A stretch of 64,000 nucleotides of DNA from contig CAJXQM010000007.1 in NCBI GenBank assembly GCA_913058145.1, positions 48,841 to 112,840 of the forward strand, in the 5' to 3' direction. Shown here piece after piece: positions 46,102-56,357 of the stretch. The stretch comes from an uncultured Colwellia sp. Its GTDB lineage: Bacteria; Pseudomonadota; Gammaproteobacteria; Enterobacterales; Alteromonadaceae. Below the pieces are notes generated by a model. The model did not search any database, was not told the DNA's origin, and saw only the letters and a program-made list of their open reading frames with translations. How positions within the stretch are numbered: the stretch's first letter is position 1; each line of letters starts with the position of its first letter. The translations under genes were made by a program, and so were the position numbers.

Positions 46102-47784
46102 ATGACACAAAACAACCAAAGTTTGACCACTGTTTCAACGTTAACAGATAACGCTAATTACCAAAGCGATCCCTTAAGTGTTTACCAACTGCTTTGCCAT
46201 AATAAAAAGAACAACCTGCTACTTGAATCAGCAGAAATCACTCAAAAGCACTTATTAAAAAGTTTATTACTCACTGATGCAGCCGTTAAAATTGTTTGCA
46301 ATGGTAATACCGTTACCTTTAGTGCCTTAACACTTAATGGTCAAGCTGCCCTGCAATTTGCCGCAATGCAACTAACGACGCATGCACAATTAACATTCAC
46401 TGCCGATCAGCAAACCTTAACCGCCATTTTTGCCAATATCCCGACAGAACTTGACGAAAAATCGAGATTAATGGCGATAAATCCTTTTGAAAGTTTGCGT
46501 TTATTTAACCGGTTAGAGAATAGTAATAGTCATCATTTTGCTATTTTTCTTGGCGGCGCTTTTGCTTTTGATATGATCTCTATAAGTGAAGAACTCCCTG
46601 ACGTGCCTGATGGCGAAAATACCTGTCCAGATTTTGTTTTTTATCTGGCCGAAACATTAGTCGTTATTGACCATGAAAGAAAAAGCACCGAAATCATTGC
46701 GAATATATTCTCAGCTAAGTCTTTAGAAGTTCAGGCACAAGTTCAACAACAACTAACTGAGCGTGTGAGTAAAATCAAGCAGCAACTATCAACCAATATA
46801 ACACCAGAGCATATTCCGTTACTGGCCCCTGTAAAGTCATCCTTAGCTCAGAAAATTAATCATGCCGATTCACAAAAGGTCTCAGTTGATATTAGTGATG
46901 AACGTTTTTGTCAAACGGTTGAAGAATTAAAAGAAAACATTCGTGCTGGTGATATTTTCCAAGTTGTACCTTCTCGCACTTTTTCATTACCTTGTATTGA
47001 TAGTATTGCGGCCTACCAAGCGTTAAAAATAAGTAATCCTAGCCCTTACATGTTTTATCTTAAAGACAGAGATTTTTGCATGTTTGGTGCTTCACCTGAA
47101 TCAGCAATAAAATATCAACAAAATTCTCCGGAAGGAAAACGTCAAGTAGAAATTTATCCTATTGCAGGCACACGTCCTCGAGGATTTAATGGCGATGGAA
47201 CCATTTCTCTAGATTTAGATTCACGCATAGAGTTGGAATTAAGACAAGATAAAAAAGAGTCAGCCGAACATATCATGCTAGTAGATTTGGCCCGAAACGA
47301 TGTTGCACGCGTATGTAAAGCGGGTACTCGCTATGTCGCGGATTTACTAAAAGTAGATAGGTATTCTCATGTTATGCATTTAGTTTCTCGAGTATGCGGC
47401 ACTTTACTTGAAGAATTGGATGCGTTGCACGCATATCAAGCTTGTATGAACATGGGGACATTATCAGGCGCTCCAAAAATAAAAGCGACTTCACTTATTA
47501 GAGAAGTCGAAGGTAAACGACGTGGCAGCTATGGCGGCGCAGTCGGCTACTTAACTGGAGATGGTGAAATGGATACCTGTATTGTTATTCGTTCTGCGTT
47601 TGTTAAAAATAATATTGCTCATATTCAAGCAGGCGCTGGCGTTGTCTATGACTCTATTCCTCAAAGTGAAGCGGATGAAACCAAACAAAAGGCGCAAGCA
47701 GTCATTAATGCAGTGCTGCTATCAAACAAAGTAGCTATCAACGTTGCAAGCCGAATAGTAAACCCAACACAAGGAGCAAGCTAA
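46102..47784 (+). CDS. trpE: Anthranilate synthase component I
   Basis: Converts chorismate and ammonia to anthranilate, the first step of tryptophan synthesis. 560 residues. The N-terminal Trp-binding LLES motif (NNLLLESAEI, about 36-45) marks it as feedback-sensitive. The chorismate-binding domain shows GDIFQVVPSRTF, PYMFYLKDRDFCMFGASPES, the PIAGTRPRG loop, HIMLVDLARNDVARV, and GTLSGAPKIKA. It is the gammaproteobacterial trpE length and pattern. The ATG has AAGAAG about 7 nt upstream, in a region that can pair with the second leader. Its stop overlaps trpG by one base (TAATG). Confidence 0.97.
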   Translation: MTQNNQSLTTVSTLTDNANYQSDPLSVYQLLCHNKKNNLLLESAEITQKHLLKSLLLTDAAVKIVCNGNTVTFSALTLNGQAALQFAAMQLTTHAQLTFTADQQTLTAIFANIPTELDEKSRLMAINPFESLRLFNRLENSNSHHFAIFLGGAFAFDMISISEELPDVPDGENTCPDFVFYLAETLVVIDHERKSTEIIANIFSAKSLEVQAQVQQQLTERVSKIKQQLSTNITPEHIPLLAPVKSSLAQKINHADSQKVSVDISDERFCQTVEELKENIRAGDIFQVVPSRTFSLPCIDSIAAYQALKISNPSPYMFYLKDRDFCMFGASPESAIKYQQNSPEGKRQVEIYPIAGTRPRGFNGDGTISLDLDSRIELELRQDKKESAEHIMLVDLARNDVARVCKAGTRYVADLLKVDRYSHVMHLVSRVCGTLLEELDALHAYQACMNMGTLSGAPKIKATSLIREVEGKRRGSYGGAVGYLTGDGEMDTCIVIRSAFVKNNIAHIQAGAGVVYDSIPQSEADETKQKAQAVINAVLLSNKVAINVASRIVNPTQGAS

Positions 47785-48443
47785 TGACTAAAAGTATTAA
47801 TAATAGTGAACAAAAAACAAAGCTATTCATGCTCGATAATCTCGACTCATTTACTTATAATCTAGTCGATGAATTTCAATGTTTAGGGTTTGATCCAACC
47901 GTTTATCGTAATACCTTAAACGCCGATTTTATTTTCAGTAAAATGCTTGAGCACACTAAACAAAGTGGTGAAAATGTCATCTTAGTATTATCACCCGGCC
48001 CAGGAGAACCAAGCAAAGCGGGTTGTTTAATGGCGTTAATCAAATTGTGCGCAGGAAAAATCCCTATGCTAGGTATTTGCTTAGGTCATCAAGCACTGAT
48101 AGAACATTATGGCGGTTCCGTTGGCCGTGCTGATGAAATAGTTCACGGTAAAGCTTCAGCAATTAACCACAGTAGAAGTGGTGCGTTTGCTAATATGCAA
48201 AACCCACTGCCCGTGGCACGTTATCATTCTCTGGTAGGAAAAAACGTACCCAAAACATTATCAGTTATTGCTGATTTTAATGGTATGCCTATGGCTATTT
48301 CTCGTGAAGCCGATGCCATATTAGCGTATCAATTTCATCCTGAATCTATTTTAACAACTTTTGGCGCGACATTATTAGCGCAAAGTTTCGATTATTTATT
48401 CGCGTTAAGCGAACGCTTAAATACTAAAGCGCAAGGAGCATAA
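47784..48443 (+). CDS. trpG: Anthranilate synthase component II (glutamine amidotransferase)
   Basis: Supplies ammonia from glutamine to TrpE. 219 residues; DNLDSFTYNL near 18, oxyanion LSPGPGEP near 69, nucleophile Cys99 in GICLGHQAL, and catalytic His-Glu in FHPESI. It is not fused to trpD, unlike E. coli trpGD. One-base overlap with trpE; one base separates its stop from trpD. Confidence 0.96.
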   Translation: MTKSINNSEQKTKLFMLDNLDSFTYNLVDEFQCLGFDPTVYRNTLNADFIFSKMLEHTKQSGENVILVLSPGPGEPSKAGCLMALIKLCAGKIPMLGICLGHQALIEHYGGSVGRADEIVHGKASAINHSRSGAFANMQNPLPVARYHSLVGKNVPKTLSVIADFNGMPMAISREADAILAYQFHPESILTTFGATLLAQSFDYLFALSERLNTKAQGA

Positions 48444-48444
48444 C

Positions 48445-49491
48445 ATGCAAAATATATTATCAACCTTAGTTGACGGACAAGATCTAGACCAACACACCAT
48501 TCAGGCGTTTTTTGAACAAATGCTCAAAGGCGAAACCGATCCTATTTTATTGGCCAGTGTTCTTACCGCATTAAAAATTAAAGGTGAAACACCCGAAGAA
48601 ATATCTGGCGCAGCTATCGCGATTAAAGCTGCAGCGACAAAATTCCCACCACAAAAAAATACCGTTGCTGATTGTGTTGGAACCGGTGGTGATGGCGCCA
48701 ATACGATCAACATTTCAACCACAGCCGCTATTTTAGCTGCTGCATGTGGTTTAAAGATGGCAAAACATGGTAATCGTAGTGTCTCAAGTATGTCTGGCTC
48801 TGCCGACTTACTAGAAGCTTTTGGTGTGAACTTAACCATGTCACCCGCTACTGCTAGCAACTGTTTAGATAAAGCAAACTTATGCTTTTTATATGCACCA
48901 GCTTATCACAGCGGTTTTAAACATGCGGCGGCAGTACGAAAAACCATGGGCATTCGCACCTTATTCAATATATTAGGTCCATTAGCTAATCCTGCTTACC
49001 CTAATATTATGTTACTGGGTGTTTATACTCCGGATTTATTAATCCCCATGGCAGAAGCATTACAACTGACCGGTGTTGAACGTGCTTTCGTAGTTTATGG
49101 TAGTGGTTTGGATGAAATAGCCCTTCATGGCGACACACAAGTCATTGAGATTAAAGGCGAGCAATTAATTGAGCGTACACTTTCACCACAAAATTTTGGT
49201 TTAAAAAATTACTCACTAGAAGATATCAAAGGCGGCAGCCCACAACAGAACGCTGACATTATTAAAGCGATTTTATCTGGCAACGGGCAAGAAGCCCATA
49301 ATGCAGCTGTTATTATTAATTGTGCGGCACTACTTTACTTACATGATAAAGCAAAGGATTTAAAATCAGCGGCTCAACTTGCCAGTGACGTATTAAAAAG
49401 TGGTAAAGGCTTAGCAACGTTAGAACTCCTTGTGTCACTCTCTAATGAAAAAAATGCTAATGAAGAAAGCGCTGAGAAGGAAAACAAGTAA
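48445..49491 (+). CDS. trpD: Anthranilate phosphoribosyltransferase
   Basis: Joins anthranilate with phosphoribosyl pyrophosphate. 348 residues; PRPP-binding CVGTGGDGANTINIST (about 77-92), KHGNRSVSSMSGSADLLEA, NILGPLANPA, and GLDEIALHG are all present. A short charged tail rich in Asn, Glu and Lys ends the protein. A separate polypeptide, as in Vibrio and Pseudomonas. One base separates its stop from the trpC ATG. Confidence 0.96.
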   Translation: MQNILSTLVDGQDLDQHTIQAFFEQMLKGETDPILLASVLTALKIKGETPEEISGAAIAIKAAATKFPPQKNTVADCVGTGGDGANTINISTTAAILAAACGLKMAKHGNRSVSSMSGSADLLEAFGVNLTMSPATASNCLDKANLCFLYAPAYHSGFKHAAAVRKTMGIRTLFNILGPLANPAYPNIMLLGVYTPDLLIPMAEALQLTGVERAFVVYGSGLDEIALHGDTQVIEIKGEQLIERTLSPQNFGLKNYSLEDIKGGSPQQNADIIKAILSGNGQEAHNAAVIINCAALLYLHDKAKDLKSAAQLASDVLKSGKGLATLELLVSLSNEKNANEESAEKENK

Positions 49492-49492
49492 C

Positions 49493-50908
49493 ATGACAAA
49501 CATATTAGAAAAAATCACCGCCAATAGACGCATTGAAATTGAAGCGCTTAAAAAAACAAAACCCTTAGCAAGCTTTATTGATGAACTAACACCGACAAAA
49601 AAAGATATGTACGCAGCACTTAGACGTACTAAGGATAAACCTGAAGCGGGTTTTATTTTAGAGTGTAAAAAAGCCTCTCCTTCTAAAGGGTTAATTCGCC
49701 CCGACTTTGATGTTAAAGCGATTTGCCAAACCTATGACAAATACGCAGCAGCTATTTCAGTGCTTACTGATGAAAAATATTTTCAAGGTAATTTTGAGTA
49801 CCTTAAATTAGTAACTGATACGGTCAGTTGCCCCGTATTAAACAAAGATTTTTTTGTTGAACCTTATCAAGTTTACTTAGCCCGTTATTATGGCGCAGAT
49901 GCTATCTTATTAATGCTAAGCATATTGTCTGATGAGGAATATTTAGCGCTAGCAAAGGTTGCTGAGCAATATAACTTAGCCGTTTTAACTGAAATCTCTA
50001 CGCCTGATGAGCATGATAGAGCGATTAAATTAAACGCTAAAATGGTTGGTATTAATAACCGTAACTTACGTGATTTAAGTACCGATATTGCTCGTACATT
50101 TGAGCTTGCGCCAACGTTACCTGACGAGACTATCATTATTTCTGAATCGGGTATTTACAGCAATGAACAAGTCCGAGAATTAGCACCTGCGGTTGACGGA
50201 TTTCTCGTCGGTAGTTCATTAATGGCCATGGATAATAACCGTTATAATGATATTGATTTAGCCTGTCGTAAACTTATTTTTGGTAATAATAAAGTGTGTG
50301 GTTTAACCGCACCAGAATATGCTGTAGCTGCAGCAGAAGCTGGCGCCTGTTTTGGTGGGTTAATCTTTGCTGAAAAATCGCCTCGCGCGATAACTAAAGC
50401 CCAAGCGCTAGAAATAATAAAAACTCAACCCAATTTAGACTATGTTGGCGTTTTTGTTAATCATCAAGCCACTGAGATAGTTGATTTAGTTAAAAGCCTC
50501 AACTTAACGGCCGTGCAATTACATGGCAATGAAGATGACGTTTATGTTAAAGCACTTAAAACCCTATTACTTGAAAATAACTGTGACCATTGTGATCTTT
50601 GGCAAGCAAAAACCGTATTAGCTAATATCCCTGATTTAAGTGAACAAGTGGCGCGCCATGTACTTGATGGAAAATCTCCAGGCTCAGGTCAACCCTTTGA
50701 TTGGCAAGTATTATCCACAAGTGAACAAGATTTATCACGGTGCTTTTTAGCCGGTGGCCTTAATAGTGAAAATATCCAATTAGCCCTTAAGCAATTAACC
50801 GAATTAGATTTATTTGGACTCGATCTCAACTCAGGTGTTGAAAGTAGCCCAGGTATAAAATCAAGCGAAAAACTATCCCAAGTTTTTGCGCAAATAAGGA
50901 ATTACTAA
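49493..50908 (+). CDS. trpCF: Bifunctional indole-3-glycerol-phosphate synthase / phosphoribosylanthranilate isomerase
   Basis: Two consecutive tryptophan steps on one chain, as in E. coli TrpC. From the ATG at 49493 it has 471 residues; a longer reading from 49430 lies inside trpD and is rejected. The N-terminal synthase half has [32 protein letters not shown] and ISESGI; the C-terminal isomerase half has [31 protein letters not shown] and [10 protein letters not shown]. The fusion point is around residue 255. Two bases separate it from trpB. Confidence 0.96.
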   Translation: MTNILEKITANRRIEIEALKKTKPLASFIDELTPTKKDMYAALRRTKDKPEAGFILECKKASPSKGLIRPDFDVKAICQTYDKYAAAISVLTDEKYFQGNFEYLKLVTDTVSCPVLNKDFFVEPYQVYLARYYGADAILLMLSILSDEEYLALAKVAEQYNLAVLTEISTPDEHDRAIKLNAKMVGINNRNLRDLSTDIARTFELAPTLPDETIIISESGIYSNEQVRELAPAVDGFLVGSSLMAMDNNRYNDIDLACRKLIFGNNKVCGLTAPEYAVAAAEAGACFGGLIFAEKSPRAITKAQALEIIKTQPNLDYVGVFVNHQATEIVDLVKSLNLTAVQLHGNEDDVYVKALKTLLLENNCDHCDLWQAKTVLANIPDLSEQVARHVLDGKSPGSGQPFDWQVLSTSEQDLSRCFLAGGLNSENIQLALKQLTELDLFGLDLNSGVESSPGIKSSEKLSQVFAQIRNY

Positions 50909-50910
50909 AA

Positions 50911-52182
50911 ATGAGCAATGCAACAAAGAACACTTTAGATGGTATAAGCAATATCACAGTAAAAGAGACCTTACCTGCCTATTTTGGTGAATTTGGCGGC
51001 ATGTTTGTCGGTGAATTATTAGTGCCTGCATTAGAGCAATTAGAACAAGCGTTTATTGAATCACAAACTGATGAAGCCTTTTTAACTGAATTTAATAATT
51101 TACTGACCAAATATGCGGGTCGTCCAACACCATTAACCTGTTGTCGAAATATTGTTAAAAATCCACTCGCAAAAATTTATTTGAAACGTGAAGATTTACT
51201 TCACGGTGGTGCCCATAAAACTAACCAAGTATTAGGCCAGGCGCTACTTGCTAAACGGATGGGAAAAACTGAGGTTATCGCTGAAACAGGCGCAGGTCAA
51301 CATGGCGTTGCAACAGCTATTGCTTGTTCACTCTTAGGATTAAAATGTAAAGTGTATATGGGCGCAGTTGACTGTGAGCGTCAACAACCTAACGTGTTTC
51401 GTATGAAATTAATGGGAGCAGAAGTGATTCCAGTAACCGCTGGCTCTGGCACTTTAAAAGATGCTGTCAATGAAGCATTACGTGATTGGTCAGCTAATTA
51501 TGAAAATGCACATTATTTATTAGGTACTGCCGCTGGCCCTCATCCTTTTCCAACTATTGTTAGAGAATTTCAAAAAATGATTGGCGAAGAAGCTAAAGCA
51601 CAATTTTTTGAAGAAGAAGGTCGTTTGCCTGATTATGTTATTGCCTGTGTGGGTGGTGGCTCAAATGCTATTGGTATGTTTAATGATTTTATCCAACATG
51701 AAGAAGTTAAATTAATTGGCGTGGAGCCCGGTGGTAAAGGCATTGATACTAATAAGCATGGCGCAACCTTAGTGGCTGGCACTAAAGGTATGCTTCACGG
51801 AAACTATACGTACGTAATGCAAGATAAGGATGGTCAAATTCAAGAGTCTTACTCTATTTCTGCTGGTCTAGACTACCCAGCAGTTGGCCCTCAACATGCC
51901 TTTTTAAAAGAGACAGGTAGAGCCCAATATGTCGCCATTAATGATGACGAAGCTTTAGCTGCTTTTCAAGAGCTTGCAATGACTGAAGGAATTATACCTG
52001 CACTTGAATCTGCTCATGCCTTAGCTCAAGCGCTTAAAATGGCAGAAACAGCGACAACAGAAACTATTTACTTAGTAAATTTGTCTGGTCGAGGCGATAA
52101 AGATCTTGCCCATGTACATGCTATTTTACACCCAAACGAACAAGATAATGCTACTGGCGTTAAGCACAGAGGAGAAGCGTAA
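50911..52182 (+). CDS. trpB: Tryptophan synthase beta chain
   Basis: PLP subunit that joins indole and serine. 423 residues; [10 protein letters not shown] near the start, the PLP lysine in [26 protein letters not shown], the phosphate-binding GGGSNAIG loop, and [10 protein letters not shown] at the end. Slightly longer than E. coli TrpB (397) at both ends. Its stop overlaps trpA by one base (TAATG), which couples translation of the two subunits. Confidence 0.97.
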   Translation: MSNATKNTLDGISNITVKETLPAYFGEFGGMFVGELLVPALEQLEQAFIESQTDEAFLTEFNNLLTKYAGRPTPLTCCRNIVKNPLAKIYLKREDLLHGGAHKTNQVLGQALLAKRMGKTEVIAETGAGQHGVATAIACSLLGLKCKVYMGAVDCERQQPNVFRMKLMGAEVIPVTAGSGTLKDAVNEALRDWSANYENAHYLLGTAAGPHPFPTIVREFQKMIGEEAKAQFFEEEGRLPDYVIACVGGGSNAIGMFNDFIQHEEVKLIGVEPGGKGIDTNKHGATLVAGTKGMLHGNYTYVMQDKDGQIQESYSISAGLDYPAVGPQHAFLKETGRAQYVAINDDEALAAFQELAMTEGIIPALESAHALAQALKMAETATTETIYLVNLSGRGDKDLAHVHAILHPNEQDNATGVKHRGEA

Positions 52183-53039
52183 TGGGTCAAGAAACAAATA
52201 CACAATCAACGACGCAAGTTGGCTATCGTTACCAACAAACGTTTACGGCGTTGGCCAAAAAAAATGAAAATGCTTTTATCCCGTTTGTAATCATTGGTGA
52301 TCCGAATGCGGAACAATCATTTGACGTTATCAAAGTATTAATTGATGCGGGCGCCGATGCGTTAGAGTTAGGTATTCCGTTTTCAGATCCAAGCGCCGAC
52401 GGTATAACGATTCAAAGGGCGGCCCTTCGTGCACTAAAATCGGGTATAAATACTGACATTTGTATCGATATATTGGCTAAAGTACGTGAGTATGCACCTC
52501 ATATTCCCATCGGTTTACTGTTATATGGTAACTTAGTTTTTGCACGTGGCATTGATAATTTTTATCGAGATATGGCACAAGTCGGTGTTGATTCGGTCTT
52601 AATTGCCGATTTGCCCATTCGTGAAAGTTTACCCTTTAGAAAAGCGGCATTAAAGTATGGCGTAGCCCCTATTTTTATTGCCCCCCCTAATGCAAGTGAT
52701 GAAACCTTGAGAGATGTTTCATCTTATAGCCGCGGTTATACTTATGTATTAAGCCGTGCGGGGGTTACGGGGGTTGATGTTATTGAAGAAAGCACTCAAG
52801 CAACGTCTCCTGCAGAGAACTTAATTAGCCAATTAACACAATACCATGCTGCACCACCTGTTTTAGGCTTTGGTATTTCAGCTCCGCAACAAGTTAAAGA
52901 TGCGTTCACGGCCGGAGCAAGTGGTGCAATAAGTGGCTCTGCGGTAGTAAAAATTATTGAAAACAATTTATCTGATCATGACAAAATGCTAACTGAGTTG
53001 ACAAGTTTTGTTAGTAAAATGAAAGTCGCAACTAAGTAA
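52182..53039 (+). CDS. trpA: Tryptophan synthase alpha chain
   Basis: Cleaves indole-3-glycerol phosphate to indole, which is channelled to TrpB. 285 residues; catalytic Glu in [14 protein letters not shown] with the following Asp of the same motif, [24 protein letters not shown], and [10 protein letters not shown]. Last gene of the trp operon; no clear terminator was seen after it, and copy 3 of the intergenic repeat begins about 30 nt downstream. Confidence 0.97.
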   Translation: MGQETNTQSTTQVGYRYQQTFTALAKKNENAFIPFVIIGDPNAEQSFDVIKVLIDAGADALELGIPFSDPSADGITIQRAALRALKSGINTDICIDILAKVREYAPHIPIGLLLYGNLVFARGIDNFYRDMAQVGVDSVLIADLPIRESLPFRKAALKYGVAPIFIAPPNASDETLRDVSSYSRGYTYVLSRAGVTGVDVIEESTQATSPAENLISQLTQYHAAPPVLGFGISAPQQVKDAFTAGASGAISGSAVVKIIENNLSDHDKMLTELTSFVSKMKVATK

Positions 53040-53069
53040 TAAACAAGTACATTAGTGACTGCATATATA

Positions 53070-53125
53070 TATACCCAGTCCACTTCAAAATACAGGGTTC
53101 AGCTGGTATTAGAAGTGGGTTTGGT
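53070..53125 (+). repeat. Intergenic repeat, copy 3 (degenerate)
   Basis: Starts TATACCCAGTCCACTTCAAA and continues with GGGTTCAGCTGGTATTAGAA. It matches copies 1 and 2 over about 50 bases, then diverges. Located between trpA and the converging small membrane protein gene. Confidence 0.6.
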
Positions 53126-53285
53126 TATAGTACTGACAGTGAGTTTATATTCGCTGTAATAGAATTATCACATAAAATAATTAAAGTATTCTCGTAATGA
53201 ATAACGAAATCCATTGCCTAAAAAAATCCCCGCAGTTCAACACTAACGTTACCCTCTCAAATGGTTTTATAGAAAGTGAGTCGGC

Positions 53286-53642
53286 TTAGACCCTTAACAT
53301 TCTAAAAGACAGTAAAATTACCGCAATCGATATAGCAATAAAGGCAAGTGAGAATAAGTAATATAAACCTCTATAAAAGGTATTTTTTATTCTAGCTGAA
53401 AAGGAAATTTTACTTTGCGAAATAGCAGGAAATCGAGAAAACACCTGTATCATTAAATTCACTAATGCAATCCAAGCTAAGGCGAGAAATTTTAACCTAA
53501 TTTCATTAGACTCAGCTTCGCTAGGGATAACTGAAAAAACTAAGTGGTATACAATATTAGCAATAAGCATTATTGCTAATAAATAAGTAAACTTATTGAA
53601 GGGTTTTAACGCTAATGAAATTTTAACTAAATAGGTAATCAT
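53286..53642 (-). CDS. Small hypothetical membrane protein
   Basis: 118 residues with about three to four predicted transmembrane helices (16-38, 50-68 and 92-114 clearest). No motif that I recognise. It begins 5 nt after the STAS-like gene on the same strand, so it is probably co-transcribed and perhaps functionally linked with it. It converges with trpA. Confidence 0.65.
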   Translation of the reverse strand: MITYLVKISLALKPFNKFTYLLAIMLIANIVYHLVFSVIPSEAESNEIRLKFLALAWIALVNLMIQVFSRFPAISQSKISFSARIKNTFYRGLYYLFSLAFIAISIAVILLSFRMLRV

Positions 53643-53647
53643 TTAGT

Positions 53648-54031
53648 TCATTCTTCATTAAGCCAAGCAAGTGCCTGTTGATAATCGTCAAAATATTGCA
53701 TTTCACCCGAAACAAACCATGAGCCTATATTAGCAGCAATATCTTGCCAATTTTTATTGCCATAAAGCGCAATTTTTTCAAACTCGCTACCGTGCTTTAA
53801 ACCTAATTTAAAGTCATCCCATGCAGCACGTAGCTCCCATCCTTGCATTTCGGTAATATCGACAATAGCTTTAATTTTAGGTAATGCAACTTCTATTAAA
53901 GCCGCGTCAATCATCGGTGTGATCACTTGATAGTCTTGATGAGTTAATTTACCAATCGCTTTTAAAGATAAAAAGAAATTTTGATCTACTCGCTCGATAC
54001 CAATTGATAACCCATGCCTAGTTGCAGTCAT
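53648..54031 (-). CDS. SpoIIAA-like STAS-domain protein
   Basis: 127 residues with the pattern of the SpoIIAA-like (DUF3478) family: an N-terminal strand pair, a helix in DYQVITPMIDAAL, the KAIVDITEMQGWELRAAWDDFKLG segment spread over about 54-77, and FEKIALYGNKNWQ. The family has a STAS-like fold and is thought to bind lipids or act in signalling, but no specific role is known. First gene of a two-gene unit with the membrane protein. Confidence 0.8.
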   Translation of the reverse strand: MTATRHGLSIGIERVDQNFFLSLKAIGKLTHQDYQVITPMIDAALIEVALPKIKAIVDITEMQGWELRAAWDDFKLGLKHGSEFEKIALYGNKNWQDIAANIGSWFVSGEMQYFDDYQQALAWLNEE

Positions 54032-54119
54032 TTACTCATCCTTAATTTAAAATAGATAATATTTAATTTAAATTAAATATTATCTATTAGTCAAGCAAGC
54101 AGAGTAAAAGTATCTTAAA

Positions 54120-54503
54120 TTATTTTTTTGTCATTTGACTATACTCGCCACCACTCCCTGTTTGACTTAACTCACCCCCAATAAACTCTAAATAGGTACA
54201 CTCGTCTTTCGTCGTTAAGCCATCTTTGTGCTTACGTTGAGTGCGGTAAAATAAAACACGTATCGTTTGTTCATTATGCGTATAAGTTTGAGAAAAATCA
54301 GCAACTCCTAATTTTTCTTGCATATCGGTAAAACTAGAACCAAGCTGAATTTTTGCTATTTTTTTACGGTTTTCGTACGTTCTATCTTCACTATCCCCCA
54401 TCAGTGAATGGTCAACTTCACCATCATTCACCGAAATAACACAGCCCGACAAGGTAAATGCTAATGGTAAGGCTATCAATAAAACAAGTAGTGATTTTTT
54501 CAT
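54120..54503 (-). CDS. DUF3192 lipoprotein
   Basis: 127 residues. The signal peptide ends in the lipobox LSGC (Cys at 21), predicting an acylated envelope protein. The mature part carries NRKKIAKIQLGSSFTDMQEKLG and YRTQRKHKDGLTTKDECTYLEF-like stretches (cut for length) typical of DUF3192. Function unknown. 88 nt upstream of the STAS-like gene on the same strand. Confidence 0.82.
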   Translation of the reverse strand: MKKSLLVLLIALPLAFTLSGCVISVNDGEVDHSLMGDSEDRTYENRKKIAKIQLGSSFTDMQEKLGVADFSQTYTHNEQTIRVLFYRTQRKHKDGLTTKDECTYLEFIGGELSQTGSGGEYSQMTKK

Positions 54504-54746
54504 TTTAAACTCCAGTTTTTAACTATTTTTTTTAAATTATTAGAATACAAAAGTTATAAAGCAAAAAGTAAACCAAATACAATAATGCATTGATTTTAAA
54601 TGAATATATATCAATCCTAACTTGTTGTATCCGATATAAGTAGTTATATTAGCCAAAATATAGTAAATTTAACAAGGAGGTTAGTCAAAATGACAATAAA
54701 GAATGAATGTTAAGCAACCAACTGAACAGCCATAAACTAATTTACA

Positions 54747-55337
54747 CTATTTAATTACTGGTGTTAGCTGGCTGATAAACTGAGCTAACGAATCACTAAG
54801 CTGTTTGTGAGGTTTACAACCTACACGTTCAACCCAAACTTCACCACTGGCATTATCGACTGAAATAATCATATCTTCTTCATCAGTTACTGCAAAAAAA
54901 ACAGTCTCTTTTTGCTTTAATCTGCGTTTCATTAAAATATGACCGATGAGGTTTTCTTGTAAACGCCCAAAGTCATTTTTATTCCAAGCAAATAACAATG
55001 AGAGCTCCCCTTCATCACAATGTGCATCGATGCTTTCACTATAAAGTAAGGTAAAGTATGTTTTGATATCGTTATGCAAGGTAAAATCTAACGCTGACTC
55101 TACGTTCTCGAAACTTAACTCTTCACTTTTCTCTATCGCACTAGGCTGCCAAAAAACTTCATCTCGGGGCAAAGAGCTATTCTCTGTGGCTTTTTGCTCA
55201 CAAGGAGAAGGCCATTCTTCATCTTGCTCAACTGTGGGTAAGCATGCATGAATTTTTTGATACTGAGCAATATATTGCTCAGTAAATTGTTGAAGTATTT
55301 TTACTAAGTTTTCATTTGTTCTATTTGATGATGTCAT
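54747..55337 (-). CDS. syd: SecY-interacting protein Syd
   Basis: Cytoplasmic protein that binds SecY and is proposed to proofread translocon assembly. 196 residues, near the E. coli length (181). Family features: LQQFTEQYIAQYQ at the N-terminus, the central EVFWQPS, FTLHNDIKTYFTLLYS, and VFFAVTDEEDMIISVDNASGEVWVE toward the end (split here). A Glu/Ser-rich insertion lies at about 35-58. Divergent from queF with only 70 bases between starts, as in many gammaproteobacteria. Confidence 0.9.
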   Translation of the reverse strand: MTSSNRTNENLVKILQQFTEQYIAQYQKIHACLPTVEQDEEWPSPCEQKATENSSLPRDEVFWQPSAIEKSEELSFENVESALDFTLHNDIKTYFTLLYSESIDAHCDEGELSLLFAWNKNDFGRLQENLIGHILMKRRLKQKETVFFAVTDEEDMIISVDNASGEVWVERVGCKPHKQLSDSLAQFISQLTPVIK

Positions 55338-55407
55338 CGCGACGAAGATCCTTTAAAATGATCGTAATATTATTGTGTAATAGCATGGCAAACGATAGAA
55401 AAATTTT

Positions 55408-56268
55408 ATGGCAACTTACCAACATTCAAAAGAATTAAACAATTTAACACTTGGTAAAAGCACTGAGTATTGCAGTGAATATAACCCAAACTTATTACAA
55501 GCGGTACCTCGAAGCTTAAATAGAGATGACTTATCTCTACAAAGTAACGATTTACCTTTTGTCGGTGAAGATATTTGGTATGGCTATGAACTATCATGGT
55601 TGAACAATAAAGGTAAGCCGATTGTTGCTGTAGCCGAGTTTCGCTTCCCTTGTACTAGTCCAAATTTAGTTGAATCCAAATCATTTAAATTATATTTGAA
55701 TAGCTTTAATCAAAGTAAATTTTCAAGTATCAATGAGGTTGAAGAAGCCCTTGTTAAAGACTTATCAGCTACCGCACAAACTCAAGCTGAGGTGACATTA
55801 TTTAACGTTGAGCAATGCCCTGCGTTGGCTATCAAACTAACTGACCAAGAAACTATTTGTATTGATGAAGAAGACGTTACGATTGAAAGTTATCACTTCC
55901 AGGCTGAGCTTCTTAGTCAAGTACAAGCTAACTCATCAAGCGACAACGTAACAGAAAAACTGGTTAGTCATTTATTAAAATCAAATTGTTTAATTACCAA
56001 TCAACCCGATTGGGCCAGCATTTTTATTGACTATAAAGGTAAAGCTATCGATCACGCTATTTTATTAAAATATTTAATATCGTTTCGACAGCACAATGAA
56101 TTTCATGAACAATGTGTTGAGCGTATTTATTGTGATCTACAGCAGTATTGTCAATTAGAAGAGCTTACGGTGTTTGCCCGCTATACTCGCCGAGGCGGTT
56201 TAGATATCAACCCATTTAGAAGCACGCATTTAACGCATGCTCCCATTATGAGAACACTTAGACAATAG
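55408..56268 (+). CDS. queF: NADPH-dependent 7-cyano-7-deazaguanine reductase
   Basis: Reduces preQ0 to preQ1 in queuosine biosynthesis. 286 residues, the long two-domain (YqcD/E. coli-type) form. The N-terminal half contains the QueF motif ESKSFKLYLNSFN (89-101); the C-terminal half has the catalytic Cys194 in SNCLITNQPDWAS and EQCVERIYCDL. Usual length (E. coli 282). No preQ1 riboswitch is visible in the 70-base upstream region. Confidence 0.95.
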   Translation: MATYQHSKELNNLTLGKSTEYCSEYNPNLLQAVPRSLNRDDLSLQSNDLPFVGEDIWYGYELSWLNNKGKPIVAVAEFRFPCTSPNLVESKSFKLYLNSFNQSKFSSINEVEEALVKDLSATAQTQAEVTLFNVEQCPALAIKLTDQETICIDEEDVTIESYHFQAELLSQVQANSSSDNVTEKLVSHLLKSNCLITNQPDWASIFIDYKGKAIDHAILLKYLISFRQHNEFHEQCVERIYCDLQQYCQLEELTVFARYTRRGGLDINPFRSTHLTHAPIMRTLRQ

Positions 56269-56275
56269 TGTAATC

Positions 56276-56345
56276 AGATAATCGGTTAACAGGCATACAA
56301 TTCAAATTTTGACACTCGAATTTTATGCCTGTGAACTGATTATCT
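56276..56345 (+). terminator. Long bidirectional hairpin between queF and metY
   Basis: AGATAATC-GTT-ACAGGCAT (56276-56296) pairs with ATGCCTGT-AAC-GATTATCT (56325-56345) with two mismatches, about 19 base pairs, and the loop holds a further AATTC/GAATT pairing. A TTTT follows on the + strand, so it should stop queF and, from the other side, metY. Confidence 0.75.
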
Positions 56346-56357
56346 TTTAGCTAACGG

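Noticed and set aside
49430..49492. Longer N-terminus for trpC
   Set aside because: It lies in the trpD 3' end in another frame; the ATG at 49493 follows the trpD stop by one base and starts the conserved protein.
55338..55407. preQ1 riboswitch before queF
   Set aside because: The 70-base region shows no preQ1 aptamer-like hairpin and A-rich tail arrangement.
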